Positions 39,617 to 51,685 of a stretch of 64,000 bases of DNA are shown one piece after another. Position 1 is the stretch's first letter, and each line of letters begins with the position of its first letter. The notes below the pieces were generated by a model. That model worked only from the letters and a program-made list of their open reading frames with translations. It was not told where the DNA came from and did no database searches. The position numbers were made by a program, and so were the translations under genes. The DNA comes from Diphasiastrum complanatum (lineage: Eukaryota > Streptophyta > Lycopodiopsida > Lycopodiales > Lycopodiaceae), in the NCBI GenBank assembly GCA_029204225.1, contig CM055113.1, positions 26,215,462 to 26,279,461 on the forward strand, in the 5' to 3' direction.

Positions 39617-40230
39617 AAGGTTCCATTTGCATGTTGCACTTCCTATGATTCCAATGCACTCCAATTATTAAGAAAAATTCAAAAGCTGTAGAGAATGTTG
39701 CTGCTATAGTTAGAGAATTGAGAACGAATAATCATAAGAATATAGATTTGTGGTTGGATGGATCAATTTAGCCTAATGGTCCAGCTACCAATTTGTGTCC
39801 AGATTTTAAGTCTGTAGCTCATCTTCTCAGATTTGTATGTGAAGAAAATAGCAGATTACTTGGATATTGTCAAAGGTTGTGTGATATTGGAATGCATAGT
39901 GTATCTTGTATTAATCAACAATAACAGTTTGCTAATCAACAATTGCAACGTGCAAATCAACAATTTCTTCATTATGTGCAACACACTAGTGCTGAAAACA
40001 ATGCACTCAAGTATGCTATATCAGAGTTGAGTGTTACAGTCACTACTCTTCAGGGATCAAACCTAGAAATGTTAGAATCCATGGAGAAGTTGCGATCTGA
40101 CAGTTTAAAATCTGTTGTTGATATAAAAGTTATCAAAACGACAATGATGACAAGAAAAAGAAAGAGAGTACCAATGAAGAATGTTGATGACTTATCTACA
40201 CACAACAGCAATCTGAAAAAAAAGATTTGA
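39617..40230 (+). pseudogene. Unrecognised repeat-borne protein, part 1, copy B
   Basis: Second copy of 21844-22470. It lacks the start ATG (ATA instead) and has a 4-bp insertion near its beginning. The interior TAG and TAA stops are shared with copy A. The open part 39943-40230 reads QQFLHYVQHTSAENNALK and ends after a basic RKRKRV block. A 3-bp difference near 40195 changes the end relative to copy A. Confidence 0.45.
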
Positions 40231-40338
40231 GCATTTAAGTATGTTTTCTTATAAACAGTTTATTTGATTTGTATTGGTCATACAAGTTTCATTTGCATTT
40301 GATAATATGCATTATCAATTTATTAAACATAATTCGAG

Positions 40339-40796
40339 TTTTATATGTCTGTTGCAGATCATTTTTGGTGGCAAAGAACTATTTAACAGATCGTTCATGC
40401 ATCGGATCTTCTTTAAGACTTGTTTTACCAAGAAAGTCAGCAAAGGCAATGATGAAAAATGCTCGGCTTGAAAAAATAAAAAATGAAATTGCAGAGACTT
40501 TGAATAAGGTTCAAACTTACTTGGATGCAAACGTGATACTAGGGGCATGTGATGTTTCTGGAATTAGCAGAAATGCTTATTCTACTTTTTTTAGAGTAGT
40601 TAAAGAAGCCTTTTCTCAAGTGATGGTGAAGAAAACATATCTTCCTTGTCCATATCAGGTAAGATTAGCAAGAAATTATTATAATGACGGAATGTTGAAA
40701 GTAGTTGGCCAACCACTTCATATAACTCAATTATGTAAATCAGAATATGGTGAGTGCAATTACAATGATTGTAATAATATTTTCCTTAAAAATTGA
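40339..40796 (+). CDS. Unrecognised repeat-borne protein, part 2, copy B
   Basis: Second copy of 22571-23052, differing at a handful of codons (for example IVKKTY to MVKKTY). It ends NNIFLKN* where copy A continues for ten codons. The CTGTTGCAG acceptor-like sequence is kept. Function unknown. Confidence 0.4.
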
Positions 40797-41201
40797 AAGT
40801 GTTCTAAAATACATTATTTGATTCTATAAACTAGACGAACATCAAAAAAATGGAAAGATCATTATTGTAATAAAATTGGATGAAACCGAAATCATCAAAG
40901 GTTAAAAGTTGAAACGAGTGAGTCTCACGTCGGGGACTTTTGAACAAGATGCACGTTGATTCGATATTCCGTTGGAAGAGACTGATATCGATTCAGCGCG
41001 CGTGAATGATTATGATCGGGGTTTCAAAAACCAGGTGCACATTGAATCGATATTGCATAAGAAGAGGCTGATATCACATCAGTGCACGAGAGGAGATTGT
41101 CCTCTTGTGAAAGTATCTACTTCCAACTCTCTATTCCGAGGTGCACACCTCTTTCTTAGCTGGGTTTTTCTCTTGGAAATAAAGGTTGTATCATTTCTAA
41201 T

Positions 41202-41677
41202 TCAAAATTTGGCCTTGGAAAAACTTTCAACAATTTCTTGGTGGGATGTATTATGTGAATCATCATCATGCACCCAATTGAATCCATAACATGAACTCAC
41301 ATTCTTGTGAGCACTCGCTTTCATCAAACTTATGTCATAATCTAGCACGCTAGCATGGATCTCGGTATATTTACTATTCTTCTCAGTAAATGCTTTCAAG
41401 AAAACTGAGCCACAATCATTTAAGCCTTCTTGAATGTCAATCACGCATCCACAATTCAGTTTCTTTCTAGCATCCTTCTTGACAGCAAAAAAAATATGTC
41501 ACATTTTCATCAAAGTCCATCACTTCAAAGCACCACTTATAATTATAGTCAATCTCAACAAAATTGTCCAATTCACCAATTATAGTTCCTTCTCTATTGA
41601 GTTTCTTTGCATTCTTTTTGACTCTTTTCTCCCCAACACTTATAAAAATAAATTTCATCCAAAGAGATCAATGGAGC
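41202..41677 (-). pseudogene. Unrecognised minus-strand coding region, copy B
   Basis: Extends the copy A peptide upstream: MKFIFISVGEKRVKKNAKKL, IDYNYKWCFEVMDFDENV, then a frame change into CVIDIQEGLNDCGSVFLKAF. A fragment of the same upstream part lies at 9350-9470, so it is a dispersed repeat. Family not recognised. Confidence 0.4.
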
Positions 41678-42134
41678 AAGACAAAACTCAACAATAATGG
41701 CAATGTGCCTTGATAAGTTAGTTTTTAGTTGATCGTAGTCTATTAGTATCATTTATTTGTGATGTAATATTAATCTCATGATATTATCAATCCAAGCATC
41801 ATCCATAGCCGATCGATGTTTTCTTCTAGAGTGATTTATGAAAACATTGAAAGGCTTTGTAAGGCGAAGGGTAAGGCATAGGGCAGCATGGTGGAAGGGT
41901 GGCTAGTGCAAGAATTCATAGTCTCTACCATGGAGGTCATTATATTCCTCATGTTTGGGAAAAGAAGAATGAAAAGAAGGATGATCTGTGTCTTTTTGGG
42001 AAAAGAAGGATGATTTGTGTTTTGGGGGGTACTTTTATGTATTTTACATGTTCAACACATCTTGACATATATTATCAATCAAAATTTATTTCACTGATAC
42101 CTTTTGTTAATTTTTTTTAGTACAAAAATACAAT
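41678..42134. other. No gene seen
   Basis: AT-rich. A short direct repeat (GGGAAAAGAAG, GGATGAT, TGTGT) occurs twice at about 41955-42020. Confidence 0.4.
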
Positions 42135-42470
42135 ATGCATGGACGACATTTTCTTGTGGAGCACATTGATAGAAACACATATGACTGTGGGGTCACGACA
42201 AATATTACTTAAGGGAGTTGACCAAGCACGATATTGTGGGATGGTCAATGATATCTTGGAAATTGGATTTAGGCAATTCAAACTTTTTAAATTTGATGTA
42301 ATTAAAACTATTTAAGATTATTTGTAATGGTCCTGATGACATGCGGCGAAAGTTGAGAACAACTATCTTGTTATTGACTCCACTAAGCTTTGGACATATT
42401 AGTCAAGTGATAAATTTGTAGTTCCTCAACAATGTGAGCAAGTACATAAATGTGTTGAATTGCAAATAGT
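42135..42470 (+). mobile_element. CACTA (En/Spm) transposon fragment, DUF4216-like
   Basis: ATG at 42135 gives MHGRHFLVEHIDRN and TYDCGVTTN. A second frame then gives ARYCGMVNDILEIGFRQFKL and FKFDV, resembling the YYG-ILKDIIEL-Y-VVLFKCDW pattern of the DUF4216 domain downstream of CACTA transposases. DKFVVPQQCEQV near 42410 fits the later FVLASQAEQV motif of the same domain. At least one frame change and several stops separate these pieces. No TIR found. Confidence 0.5.
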
Positions 42471-42599
42471 CCCAATTATTGCCCTTTTTGTGTTAATTAG
42501 TTAATCTTCTATATATAAATTGTATATGTATATATGTACTTGAGCTCAAGCAATTATAACATGCACTACTTTATTGGATGTGTGCTTCTTTGTGGACTA

Positions 42600-42985
42600 C
42601 AAGAGACAGCTAACCACCCGTGCTTTAGACGCGAATTTGAACAGCATCTCTGTATCAATGGTTAACCCATACAGTTCGAATATGTCGCCCCGCACCCCAC
42701 AAAGCACAGACCGTGCTTACCCCAACCTAATGGCAGCACAATGCCTCATCTGTCCTACGTGTAGACAGCGCCAGGCCCGAACCGCGAGAACTGACCGTGC
42801 TTACACCTCAAGGGCAGCACTTTGACTCATCAAGTCCCCCGTTCTGCCGACCACCCCAACCGTGGACGCACCCGTGCTTACACTGTGGGCAGCACCTTGC
42901 ACAACAGTTGTCTTGATGAACCCCAAACCGTGGCCATTTCTGTGAGATCCGCATAGCTGACCAGCCAGTCGGCTCTGATACCACA
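42600..42985 (-). mobile_element. Gypsy-type leader with primer site, outer element
   Basis: On the minus strand TGGTATCAGAGCC (primer site, plus coordinates about 42970-42983) lies two bases after the LTR end. Repeated GTGCTGCC...GTAAGCACG words follow. It matches 53650-54029 and, inverted, 44653-45050. Confidence 0.7.
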
Positions 42986-43734
42986 TGTAGTGCAGACATC
43001 CCAAAGGGAGCCGGGAACCACGACTTAGCTTCCCAGCCTTCAACTCTTGCCATCCAAACCCACTTGACATACAAGCAGCCAACTCGCCAACATTGTTCAG
43101 ACTTAACCAACTTGAAGTTCTGAAAACCAACATTGAGATCCAACATGGCGCCATGCCAGATCGAGGGTCCCGATGTGGATGACTTCCTTCCAAGCAAGCC
43201 GCCCGACATACATCAAACTTAACTAACTCGAAGCTCCGTTACAAACGAGTAACATCCATTCCAAGCAAGCGGTCTGACTTACATCAGACTTAACCAACTG
43301 AAAGCTTCATCACGAGCGCTGGAAGCCAACCTGGCGCCACGCCAGACTGGACAGCCATAAATAGGTAACTTCCACCCAAGCAAGCCATCCAACTCAGCCG
43401 ACGGGTTAGAGCCCGTTCCCCAAGAGCTTAACCCATTCATGTTCATGCAAGGAACACTCAGAACCACAAGCCGCGACAGATATGGAAACAACCAGTTCCT
43501 GGACCAAATGGTCTGGACAGCATACCGCTGGCGCCACAGACCGAATGGTCTCGACGGCATACCGCTGGCATCCCGGGATACGACCCTCAGCTATGTGCCA
43601 ACTTAAAAATTTGGAAGCGGCCTTACAATGGGCACTTTTATCGAACACTGAAACCCAGAAGGTAATCAGAGTCAGTTTGAGGAAAATCCCACTTTATTGA
43701 TAAATCTGAGAAGGTTACATTTCAAGTATGTGAC

Positions 43735-44652
43735 TGTTGTAAAGCCCGACTCGGGTGCACCCAGCGTGCCCTGTAAGACTCAAAGGGGTGACACTCTCTA
43801 AGGTCCCAGAGCAAATAGAACGTCAAGGACTGAGCCTCCGACCTGTGGTGAGCCAGTCAAGTAGTCACAAGTCATGAGCTAGCTCTGGAGCTCGAGTCGT
43901 GGCCTAGTCAGGAAAGTAAGTTGATTCGGCCACCAGGACGGCTCCCGGGACCCATGTCCGGGAGCCAGACTGATTCTGCCAGGCTTGCCAGGCTTAATCA
44001 ACAAAATAAAAACTAAGTCCCAAAAAGCGTGCTTTACCAGAAAGCACTATGTTTCAGAACAGAGGGGGTGCGCCGAATCACAACAGAACTATAGGGGGAG
44101 TCCGGCAGACAGAAACTTGGGCAGCTCAACAAGCGCCAGGAATCCAGTCGCCAGGTCTCAGCTCCCTCTACCAGCACGAGCCAGACACAAGCCCAGCACG
44201 TGTTGGTGGCCCCGAGACCGGTCAGTCTATGTATGAATGTAACCTCTTTCAAATCTAATAAAGCCGATCCTTGGGGATGATTACCATTTCGGTTTCGCCT
44301 CCGGGACTGGTCCAAGTGGAAGGACCCTTACTACAACCTTTTTGCGTCGCTGGCGCCTAAGGGTCCCTGTCATCAACATGGGGCTTGCCGCTATGCCAAT
44401 TGGTCAGTTTGGCGACCACTATGCCTTGGGTTTCATGTGTGGCTTGTCTTTGCCTTTGGTTACCTTTTGGGGACGGATTCTGAGTTGGCTTTCGGGTTGG
44501 TTGGGATTCCAATTTTCTTAAGTATGAATGGTTAAGCTTGTTACGTTTCTGAGTTGGCTTTTACGTAAGTGCATGATGGATGAATGTTAGACTTAAGCAC
44601 GTGTTGGGGAAACCGCTCAAGTCCCAGTTCCCTTTGAGGCGCCGGCGCAACA
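43735..44652 (+). mobile_element. 5' LTR of the gag-only element, 918 bp
   Basis: TGTTGTAAAGCC start, GGCGCAACA end, flanked on the left by GTGAC (43730-43734). Same length as the 3' LTR, with a few percent differences by eye, implying a fairly recent insertion. Confidence 0.92.
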
Positions 44653-44654
44653 TG

Positions 44655-44666
44655 TGGTATCAGAGC
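44655..44666 (+). promoter_or_regulatory. Primer-binding site, tRNA-Met type
   Basis: TGGTATCAGAGC, two bases after the LTR end; the standard initiator-tRNA-Met primer site. Confidence 0.9.
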
Positions 44667-45473
44667 CGACTAGCCAGTCAGCTACGCAAGTCTCACAGGG
44701 ATGGCCACGTTTTGGGATTTGTCAAGACAACCGTTGCGCAAGGTGCTGCCCACAGTGTAAGCACGGGTGCGTCCACGGTCGGGGTGGTCGGCAGAATGGG
44801 GGACTTCATGAGTCAAAGTGCTGCCCTCGAGGTGTAAGCACGGTCAGTTCTCGCGGTTCGGGACTGGCGCTGTCTGCACGTAGGACGAATGAGACAAAGT
44901 GCTGCCTAGGTAGGTGAAAGCACGGTCTGTACCTTGTGGGGTGCGGGGCGACATATTCGAACTGTACGGGTTAACCATTGATACAGAGATGCTGCTCGAA
45001 TTCGGGTGTAAAGCATGGGTGGTTAGCTGCCAGTGTGGGATAGCTGCCGATCGTTTAGCTATAAGGGCTATCGACCAAAAAGTGGTGTGGCGTGACTGAG
45101 GCAATGTGCTGCTTACCATGTTTGGTTGGATGGATGTTTCCCCGTGGGCTAATTCTGTGATAGATTTGTGTGGGCGCGGCTAGGCAAAGGTCCTACGGCC
45201 GGTCTCAGGGGGGTTTGTGGCTTGAGAGGGATCCTCTGTGTTTGCTTTGGTTGGTATGTTCCGTTTGTTGTGTGCTTGCTTGGACACAAATGACCTGGTT
45301 CCTACTTGGCTCTCAGGTGATGTGGGCGTGCTAAGTTTGAAGAGGGGATATTTTCATTGAAGCTGATTTAATAAAGAAGAAAAGAGAGCTGTGGGGCCCG
45401 GCCGACAGAAAGGAGAGTTTCAAATATAAAAAGGATTGAGGCGATAATCTGGTGGAAGTACACCTCTGACTAT
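44667..45473 (+). mobile_element. Structured leader of the gag-only element
   Basis: Non-coding. Four or five degenerate units of about 75-85 bp each carry GTGCTGCC followed by GTAAGCACGG, which can pair (GTGCT with AGCAC). They may be packaging or translation-leader structures; that is inference. Confidence 0.6.
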
Positions 45474-45852
45474 AATGGAGGACCATCTTGAAGAGTTACG
45501 AGCATTGACGGACGAAGAAAAGCTGGCTCTAGAATGCAGCTCTCGCATGCATTGAGATGGCACCAGGTCCAAGTCGAGAAAGAAAGAGCGTATGCACTCC
45601 ACAGTGGCGCCTCTCCAAGAAGAGATGGGTGGCCCTTCTGAACCTACACCAAGAGATGAACCCTTGCCAGAGGCACAACAGGACCTCTTTGAAGTGAAGA
45701 TGTAGCAATACTTATCGAGCGCAATGAAGGCTATGCTTAGCGAGGTAAAGAAGGACAGAGAAACAGAAAGGAAAGAATGGCAAACATCCTTGCGAACCAT
45801 GAACCTTACTCAATTTAACCTTGCTAGAGAAATGAGAGATGGGCTAACACAA

Positions 45853-48800
45853 GGTGGGGTGGTGTCGTCAGGGGTGCGTCCTGACGGCGCCTAGGGATTG
45901 CTGACCTCCTCGTGGTCCCACTGGTAGCACCTCCGGGTGGCTAATAGTAATCATGGACCCTTGGTCGGGGACAAGCTGTCACCGCTGGGTGCTTTTTTGT
46001 CCCCTCCCTTGGATCTTTTGTCTGCTTCTGTGCACTTTTGCTGGAATAAATGGCAAGAAGAAGCGGCTAGGGTGAAGTTTCTCCTTCAAGTTGCCTCGGT
46101 CAAGAATTTCGACAGAATAATTGAAAGAGGTAAAATGCTCGCGAGATCGGGGGATTATAAGCCGTTTTGGAGATGGCTCAAAAACCTCATGGGGAGGCGG
46201 AGCGGTGTTGGGAGCGGCCAACCAATGACGGATAAATCAGGACAGCTTCAAGCCTGTCCTGATCGCACGAACACTACTCCTCACTCTTGAGGGATTCTTC
46301 GGGGCACAGTTTGGACCCTGGCTTTTGGCGTAAACATTCGGTTACACAGAGTAGGCATCTCCACGAGATCAACGGTGCACTCTCGTGGGATGAGGTTATT
46401 CGCTTTGTCCGCAAGGCAAAGTCAAACAAGGCACCAGGGGTTGACCTGTTACCGGCGGAGTGGTTTAAGTGTATACTGGAAGATCCAGAGGGGCCCCAAA
46501 CCCCTATGACCAGAGCCCTGATGACGTTGATGACTAGAATGTGGGAAACAGGGCGGATCCCCGAAGCACTGAATACCTCGATCTTGGTCTCGATCCCGAA
46601 AAAAGGTGATCTTTCAAGGGCGGACAACTATCGGGGCATTTCTCTGATTCCCGTTGCACTTAAAATCCTTACTTCGATATTGATTGGTCGCTTGGCGGGA
46701 TCCCTTGAGAGTGATGGGTTTTTTCTCCGAGGCCAAGCGGGATTCAAAAAACTGGAGGAGTGCGCGGGCCAAGTTGTCTCGCTTCAGGAAATCATCCTTC
46801 GACGCAGAAACATTGGCCTGCCTACTTTTGTGGTGTTCATCGATTTCCGTAAGGCTTATGACATGGTCCCTCACGGGGCTCTCCTCCACAAATTGGCAGC
46901 GGCGGGGGTATGCGGTAGGATGTTGGATTTTTTTAAGGGATTGTATGCACACTCAAGCGTGAGAGTCAGAGTTGGTAGCAGATTGTCGGAGCCAATTCCG
47001 GTGCAAAGGGGAGTTCGGTAGGGATGCCCAGCCTCGCCTACCCTGTTCAACATTTTTATTAATGATATCATTGACGAAAATGTGGCGCTTCGTGTTTTGG
47101 TGCCTGGCCTTGGTAATAAGGTGCAAGCCTTACTCTACGCGGATGATGTTGTGCTTTTGGCCGACAGCCCTCAGAAGCTCCAGGAGGCACTGAATCGGAT
47201 CTTTGCGTGGGCCACCAAGTGGGAGATGGACTTCGGTTATGACAAGTGCCAAGTTATGATCTGGAGTCCTAATAGGAACTTGGGGAGGGACTTTAGTTTT
47301 TTTCTTGGAACCACACAGTTGCAGCAGTGCCAAAGTTATAGATATTTGGGGGTCACATTGACCCCAGACTGGAACATTGGGGAGGCGATCAAAGATAGAC
47401 ACGCCTTTGGGTTGAAAGCACTGAATGGCATGAGACATCTCCTGGTCTCAAGAAAAGTCCCGATGAACTCAAGAATCCTCCTCATTAAGGTGGTGTTGGC
47501 TCCGGTTCTTGCTTTCGGTGCTGAGCTCTTTGGAATGCACGATCAGAAGTCTTTTAACTCCCTCCAAGGTATCATCAATACCGTTGTAAAGTGGACATTG
47601 GGGAAGGCCGGTAAATCCACGTCTGTGTGCTCCTCAGTTATTTGTCGTGAGTTCAATATCCCCCCTCTCGCGGCGTCCTTTGCCTCGCACTGCATCCGGA
47701 TTCTGAATAAGTTACCTTTGCTTCATACTTGGGCGCCACTCCTAGTGGCTAGTTCCCCAAAAGTCACTTTTAAGTCGGGGTCCAAATGGACCTAGTTCCA
47801 ACGCACTAATAATTGGATGAACAAGCTTACCTCGAGGGGGCAAAGGAACGAAAAGGGGGTAAAAACGAGCATGTGGGACCAATGGGACATACAACGCGGG
47901 AGCATCGGCCTCTCTAACTACACCAAACACGGTTTTTTGGCCTCTAGGAAATACCAAGCCCGAGGGGGGTTGAAGGGGAACAAAGTTAACCGTGGCCTTA
48001 GACTGCTTGCGCTTCTAAGGATGGGAGGGCTGGTACTTAACCAACGTGCCATCCGGTTCGGCATTGCTGACCCGTGCATCTGGGACACTTTTGTTATGTG
48101 AGGGGAAGATGGGAAGGGGGACAGTATAGGGCATCTGCTCTTGTCATGCCCAGCCACCTCCGAGCATAGGAAACAGCTCTTGCAACCAGCCATCGATTGG
48201 CTTAACAATCGCAATTTGGGTACCCTCGCTGCTGAGAAAAAGTGGCCTGTGCTGGCAGGTGGCCACATAGGCGGAATAAGGTTACCTATGTGGGGAGGTG
48301 TCCCGAGCAAAAACACTCCATAGTGGGGATACGAACGGATGGCCGAATTTCTGGCTGAAGTCATTCCTCTACTAATGAAGAAATTTGCCAATAGTCGAGT
48401 GAGAACTACCCATCCTCCGGCTGCTGGTAGTGGCACAGGGTCTGGGGGATCAATGTAAGTGGTCGATTTGTACCGTATGAGGGACGGTCTCGGTGGGTTG
48501 GCTCGGAGGCGGGATTGGCGTATGCGACTATGGTCGCACTTTTGCAGTCAGAGGCCCTCTGTTCTGCACGACGGACTGAACCGGGGTAACTTGGGGAGGC
48601 CGCGACTGTCGCCCCTAGGCAGCCGGTGGGCTCTGAGTAATCAGGCTCTTTGGGGGGACTACCTTTCCCCATAGCATGCCAATGCACCGTGAGTGTTCGG
48701 CACTTGCCTTGTCGCACTATGCCATTTAATTCACACCCTAGTGCGGCGGTCCAGCCTCCAGCTTGGGTTTAGTGGGTGAGACCCCCACACGACCTGCACC

Positions 48801-48956
48801 TACGCGGTGTTGGTGCCTACCACTCCGCCTGTTGGGGGCGGCCGCGGTCGAACGCGAGGTGAAAATTCGAAGGGAAGCAATTGCGGCCCAACGGTAATAA
48901 CTCTGGTGCATGGGTTTTCCTTGCAACGTCTATGGAGGCTTGCAAAAAAAAAAAAA
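45853..48956 (+). mobile_element. LINE (non-LTR retrotransposon), 3.1 kb
   Basis: A LINE flanked by a 14-bp target duplication, ATGGGCTAACACAA (45839-45852 and 48957-48970), and ending in about 13 A. One frame (46287 to about 48460) holds the reverse transcriptase: ILVSIPKKGD, NYRGISLIPV, FVVFIDFRKAYDMV (block A), QRGVR*GCPASPTLFNIFIN (block B), YADDVVLLADS (block C) and YRYLGVTL. An HLLLSCPATSEHR zinc-ribbon-like end follows. The frame is closed by TAG at 47019, TAG at 47793, TGA at 48099 and TAG at 48321; an upstream open piece (45937-46290) is in another frame. No APE endonuclease is seen, so it is 5' truncated or of an internally reduced form. It is more GC-rich than its surroundings. Confidence 0.92.
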
Positions 48957-50312
48957 ATGGGCTAACACAACTCGAAGCCAGGTTTGAAGAGTTGGAAGCA
49001 ACTAGGGGGAATGCAGTGGCGCCTCCTCCACGGATACCAAGAGAACCACGAGTGCAAAACATGGAAGGCCCAAGGGAGACTGCCAAAGTGAAAGCACCAC
49101 CTACTTTCAAAGGAGAGCGTGACATTCGAGTTGTGGAAGATTGGTTGTTTCACATGGACCATTACTTTCGTCTGATGAACACTCCTGAGGAAGAAAGAAC
49201 TGACTTGGCATTAGCATATTTTGAGGGCTACACTACAAACTGGTACCGGATGGCAGGAATGCATGTTTAGACATGGGACGCATTCAAAGCCGCGTTACGA
49301 GAGGAGTTCATACCGAAGGATTCACACATGAGATTGAGGACAGAATTATCGGGGCTCAAACAAAAAGGGTCATTGTGAGAGTACCTAAATAAATTCAGAC
49401 AGAGTGTATGGGTTATTGCAGATATGTCCGAGGCGGACAAAACTCAGTACCTATTGTCTGGAATGCAATCTTGGACCTGGCGTGCGATAGACAGCTACAT
49501 GTCCCATGATTTCAATTCAACTATTCGAGTGGCTGAAATGGTTTGTGATTGTGAGAGCACATTGGCACCAGCTGCTCCCGCAACCTCAACAAGAGTATTT
49601 AGTGGATCCAGACCGAGTCCGAGCTTCTTTTCAAGGGGGGACTCAGCTCCAAATGGCAACCAAGCCTCGAGTAGTGTGAACAAATTCCCAACAAAAACAG
49701 GGTTTGGCAACCAAGGCAACAATGGAGGGAACATGTTCCAGAGAAGAAACAATGTTGGACCTTCAGCTAGTCACAACAATAGCTCACCAACAGTGGGCAG
49801 TTCCATGCGTTGCTTCAACTGTCATCAACAAGGTCACTCTTGGAGGTCATGCCCCAAACCATTGAATAAGCGAATCATGGCTGCCATTGAAGGATTTGAT
49901 AGGATGGAGAGAGAGGCATTTGATCAAGAAGATGGTGAACAGGATGACGAAGAGGACCCAGAAACGGATTTGACGGAGTCTGACCTGAATGCCTTACAAC
50001 AGATACCTTTTTCTTTCATGTTAATAAAGTAAGCCGCATTTCTCATCGAGGAGTGAGCTTCAGTCTAATGTCTAAGTGCAACAGCTTTACACAGGTTTTA
50101 CGTAAGTGAACTAGATCCACACTTTTCCTGTGCTGGGTGCAAAACACAATATCATTACTTCTCTTTACAGTTGGTTTCCTTTGGCTGGTGAATCAAGCCC
50201 GTGCCCTTGTATATGTGACTAAAGTCTGGCCGATGAATTAAGCTCGTGCCATGAGTCTTAGGTTCTAGTTTGGCCCTGATGAGGACATCAGGTTTCTCAA
50301 ACGAGGGGAGGA

Positions 50313-51230
50313 TGTTGTAAAGCTGACTCGGGTGCACCCAGCGTGCCTTGTAAGACTCAAAGGGGTGACACTCTCTAAGGTCCCAAAGCAAGTTAGAACG
50401 TCAAGGACTGAGCCTCCGACCTGTGGTGAGCCAGTTACGTAGTCACAAGTCATGAGCTAGCTCTGGAGCTCGAGTCATGGCCTAGTCAGGAAAGCAAGTT
50501 GATTCGGCCGCCGGGACGGCTCTCGGGACCCATGTCTGGGAGCCAGACTGATTCTGTCAGGCTTGCCAGGCTTAATCAGCAAAATAAAAACTAAGTCCTA
50601 AAAAGCGTGCTTTACCAGAAAGCACTATGTTTCAAACCAGAGGGGTTGCGCCGGATCACAGCAAAACTATAGGGGGAGTCCGGCAGACAGAAACTTGGGC
50701 AGCTCAACAAGCGCCAGGAATCCAATCGCCAGGTCTCAGCTCCCTCTACCAGCACGAGCCAGGCACAAGCCCAGCACGTGTTGGTGGCCCTGAGACCGGT
50801 CAGTCTATGTATGAATGTAACCTCTTCCAAATCTAATAAAGTTGATCCTTGGGGATGACTATCATTTCGGTTTCGCCTCCGGGACTGGTCCAAGTGGAAG
50901 GACCCTTACTACAATCTTTTTGCGTCGCTGGCGCCTAAGGGTCCCTGTCATCGACATGGGGCTTGCCGCTATGCAAATTGGTCAGTTTGGCGACCACTAT
51001 GCCTTGGGTTTCATGTGTGGCTTGTCTTTGCCTTTGGTTACCTTTTGGGGACGGATTCTGAGTTGGCTTTCGGGTTGGTTGGGATTCCAGTTTTCTTAAG
51101 TCTGAATGGTTAAGCTTGTTACGTTTCTGAGTTGGCTTTTACGTAAGTGCATGATGGATGAATGTTAGACTTAAGCCCGTGTTGGGAAAACCGCTCAAGT
51201 CCCAGCGCCCTTTGAGGTGCCGGCGCAACA
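50313..51230 (+). mobile_element. 3' LTR of the gag-only element, 918 bp
   Basis: TGTTGTAAAGCT start after the polypurine tract, GGCGCAACA end, then GTGAC. Confidence 0.92.
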
Positions 51231-51685
51231 GTGACCGACCCTAGTCTCCGGGGCGCTAGCATGCCAAGGCGAGAGCCATGACAACATTCCTGCAAGGGAG
51301 GTTGAGACTTGGTTGGAGCTCGCCCTGAGTCGCAACTCGCACTCCCCTATAGTATTGGTGTGATTCAGCACCCCCCCTCATACCAAGCACTCTCTAACCA
51401 GCTGGTAAAGCACATTTTTCTCTCTCTAGAATTTTCTCTTTCTAGAAAGTCATTTTCTCTCTCTAGATTTTATTGATCTTAGGCTTCCTTTAATCATGCC
51501 TAGATCGTGTGAGGTGATTGCACATCGATCTGAGATCTCTGGACTCAACTAGAACCGATCAAAGATTTTCAGCCATAGGAACTTGGCGCCGGCTGAAATC
51601 TGGTCACGGTGGCGCCGGGAGCGATGCCGGCACCGGGAGCAGCAGGGGCGCCGGAAGTAAAGCTTGTAAAGGTAGCTTTACAACA

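Larger units (their letters stand above)
43735..51230 (+). mobile_element. Gag-only LTR element (TR-GAG-like), with nested LINE
   Basis: Whole in outline: matching 918-bp LTRs, GTGAC target duplication on both sides (43730-43734, 51231-51235), tRNA-Met primer site, leader, gag (45474 to 50032) and a polypurine tract (AAACGAGGGGAGGA) before the 3' LTR. No protease, reverse transcriptase, RNase H or integrase part is recognisable, so it looks like a non-autonomous element. Its gag has the retrotransposon-gag core (WLFHMDHYFRLMNTPEEERT) and one CCHC knuckle, CFNCHQQGHSWRSC (about 49815). A LINE sits inside gag. Gag shows a few breaks besides. LTR ends resemble those of the outer element, so the two may be related. 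Confidence 0.88.
42986..51685 (-). mobile_element. Gypsy-type LTR copy 1, split by a nested element
   Basis: The LTR is 42986-43734 plus 51236-51685 (about 1.2 kb). It starts TGTTGTAAAGCTACC on the minus strand after a polypurine tract (AAAGGTGGGGTGGA) and ends CTACA before the primer site. The 43735-51230 element and its 5-bp target duplication interrupt it. The intact sister is 54030-55255. Confidence 0.85.

Noticed and set aside
42801-43209. Overlapping minus ORFs of about 130 codons at 42.8-43.2 and 53.8-54.3 kb
   Set aside because: They span the LTR-to-leader junction and primer site, so they are not genes.
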